Shown: in pieces, positions 63,380 to 64,000 of the stretch
How the letters are laid out: every line of letters begins with the position of its first letter
Numbering within the stretch: the first letter of the stretch is position 1
Assembly (NCBI GenBank): GCA_030867875.1
Contig: JAOWCC010001634.1
Span: forward strand, 36,413,867-36,477,866
Source: Actinernus sp. WN-2022
Taxonomy: Eukaryota; Cnidaria; Anthozoa; Actiniaria; Actinernidae
Direction of reading: 5' to 3'
Length of the DNA stretch: 64,000 bases
The notes under the pieces: generated by a model
What the model was told of the DNA's origin: nothing
Seen by the model: only the letters and a program-made list of their open reading frames with translations
Databases searched by the model: none
Translations under genes and position numbers: made by a program

Positions 63380-63907
63380 CTAAATGTTTTGCCATTTTTC
63401 AAGGGCTTCGGGACCAACTTCGTTCCATTCCTCTTGTGATACGCACAGTTGATCGAAGATCGGGAGCCTGGCGACTACTGAAGCTCCAATGAAAGCGGCG
63501 TGGTGCCGATCCGTCCCAGCATGTACCTTCAAAAAAGAATGTTTGTAATTTTAGTCTAAAGCAATAAGGCAAGAATATGTTTATGACAGCTTTGTGCAAG
63601 AGGTTAGCGATGCAATTAAGTGCAAATTGCGGAAAGAAACGCGAAAATGATACACGTACAACATCTATATATAAGGATGATAAAATATATAGAGGTTATT
63701 GACCAAGCGTGAGGTCAAGATGGGGGGATATTGGCCAAGTTAATTTGTTGCGTGTTTATGGATCGAGACGAAGTCGAGGTCCATAAAAACGCAAAATATG
63801 AACGCCGCCAAGACCGAACAAGCTTGGTCAATAAGGTTTTTATTATATGGAGAAAATGAATAAAATCTCACTTTGACGCAGGCGACAGGAACCCATTGCG
63901 TGGTAAA
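63380..63907 (-). CDS. Actin-like protein, last two exons
   Basis: Two minus-strand exons with GT-AG borders, both phase 0: 63872-63907 (FTTQWVPVACVK) and 63380-63526 (49 codons including TAG). The second encodes AAFIGASVVARLPIFDQL followed by VSQEEWNEVGPEAL, the conserved C-terminal part of the actin fold, where actin has its G-(G/A)-S-hydrophobic-x-A-x-L block, then an F-x-x-hydrophobic strand and the E-Y-x-E-x-G-P turn. A TTTAAT on the plus strand (63308-63313) is an ATTAAA polyadenylation signal about 70 bases past the stop. The upstream exons lie beyond the window. The phase pattern matches the PH-actin gene at 10876-18438, so the two may be paralogues or one split gene. Confidence 0.75.
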
Positions 63908-64000
63908 CTGAAGCGCGAATAGAAATAAAGTTAAAATTAGACTGAGAGTCGACGACTTTCACTTGAAGTTCAAACTAGTGGCGTTCAAAACAGTTTTCGA

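Noticed and set aside
10876..63907. One continuous PH-actin gene spanning the viral element
   Set aside because: On the minus strand the C-terminal exons at 63.4 kb would precede the N-terminal exons at 18.4 kb. This is impossible without rearrangement or misassembly.

Overview
The window is animal nuclear DNA, most likely from a cnidarian (a coral or sea anemone). The evidence is AT-rich non-coding DNA crowded with MITEs, fold-back elements and decayed CR1/L2/Jockey-like LINEs, host exons with canonical GT-AG introns, and a resident virus-like element whose gene families I associate with cnidarian genomes. The host assignment is an inference; no marker gene fixes the species.

Left region (1-18.6 kb). 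A minus-strand host gene runs from 18438 down to at least 10876. I reconstructed eight exons, all phase 0: an acidic N-terminal part, a PH domain spread over five exons, and an exon carrying the first phosphate-binding motif of the actin fold. The rest of this interval is transposon debris: tandem repeats, TIR elements, fold-back elements and tRNA-derived SINE heads. From 18.60 to 24.44 kb there is a pure 62/63-bp satellite of about 93 copies with higher-order structure. It runs straight into a 100-N gap (24437-24536).

Central region (24.54-38.57 kb). After the gap comes an endogenous Polinton/Maverick/adintovirus-like DNA virus element, cut at its left end by the gap. It encodes a B-family DNA polymerase (N-terminus lost), a retroviral-type integrase broken by one in-frame stop, a packaging ATPase, a major capsid protein, a small penton-like protein, several membrane proteins, two large proteins of unknown function and a zinc-ribbon protein. 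It also has a structured 400-nt region with a tRNA-like fold and pol III B-box, A/T-flanked intergenic hairpins, a 65-bp repeat array and a near-perfect palindrome with 57-bp arms at its right edge. The polymerase and integrase copy and insert the element. The ATPase, capsid, penton and membrane proteins would form and fill a virion. No adenain-type protease is visible; it may lie in the gap.

Right region (38.6-64 kb). This holds a 168-bp MITE, a 1.57-kb TIR transposon with iteron-like subterminal repeats and a zinc-finger ORF, and a decayed OTU/MULE/SWIM Mutator-like element. Further on are several LINE fragments (one nested inside another), a 3.1-kb unit with split direct repeats like Ngaro retroelements that contains a 120-bp satellite, and two 20-bp minisatellites. 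At the extreme right are the last two exons of an actin-like gene, again on the minus strand. The left-hand PH-actin gene cannot continue into these exons, because on this strand they lie upstream. The locus is therefore either a tandem pair of such genes or misassembled at the gap.
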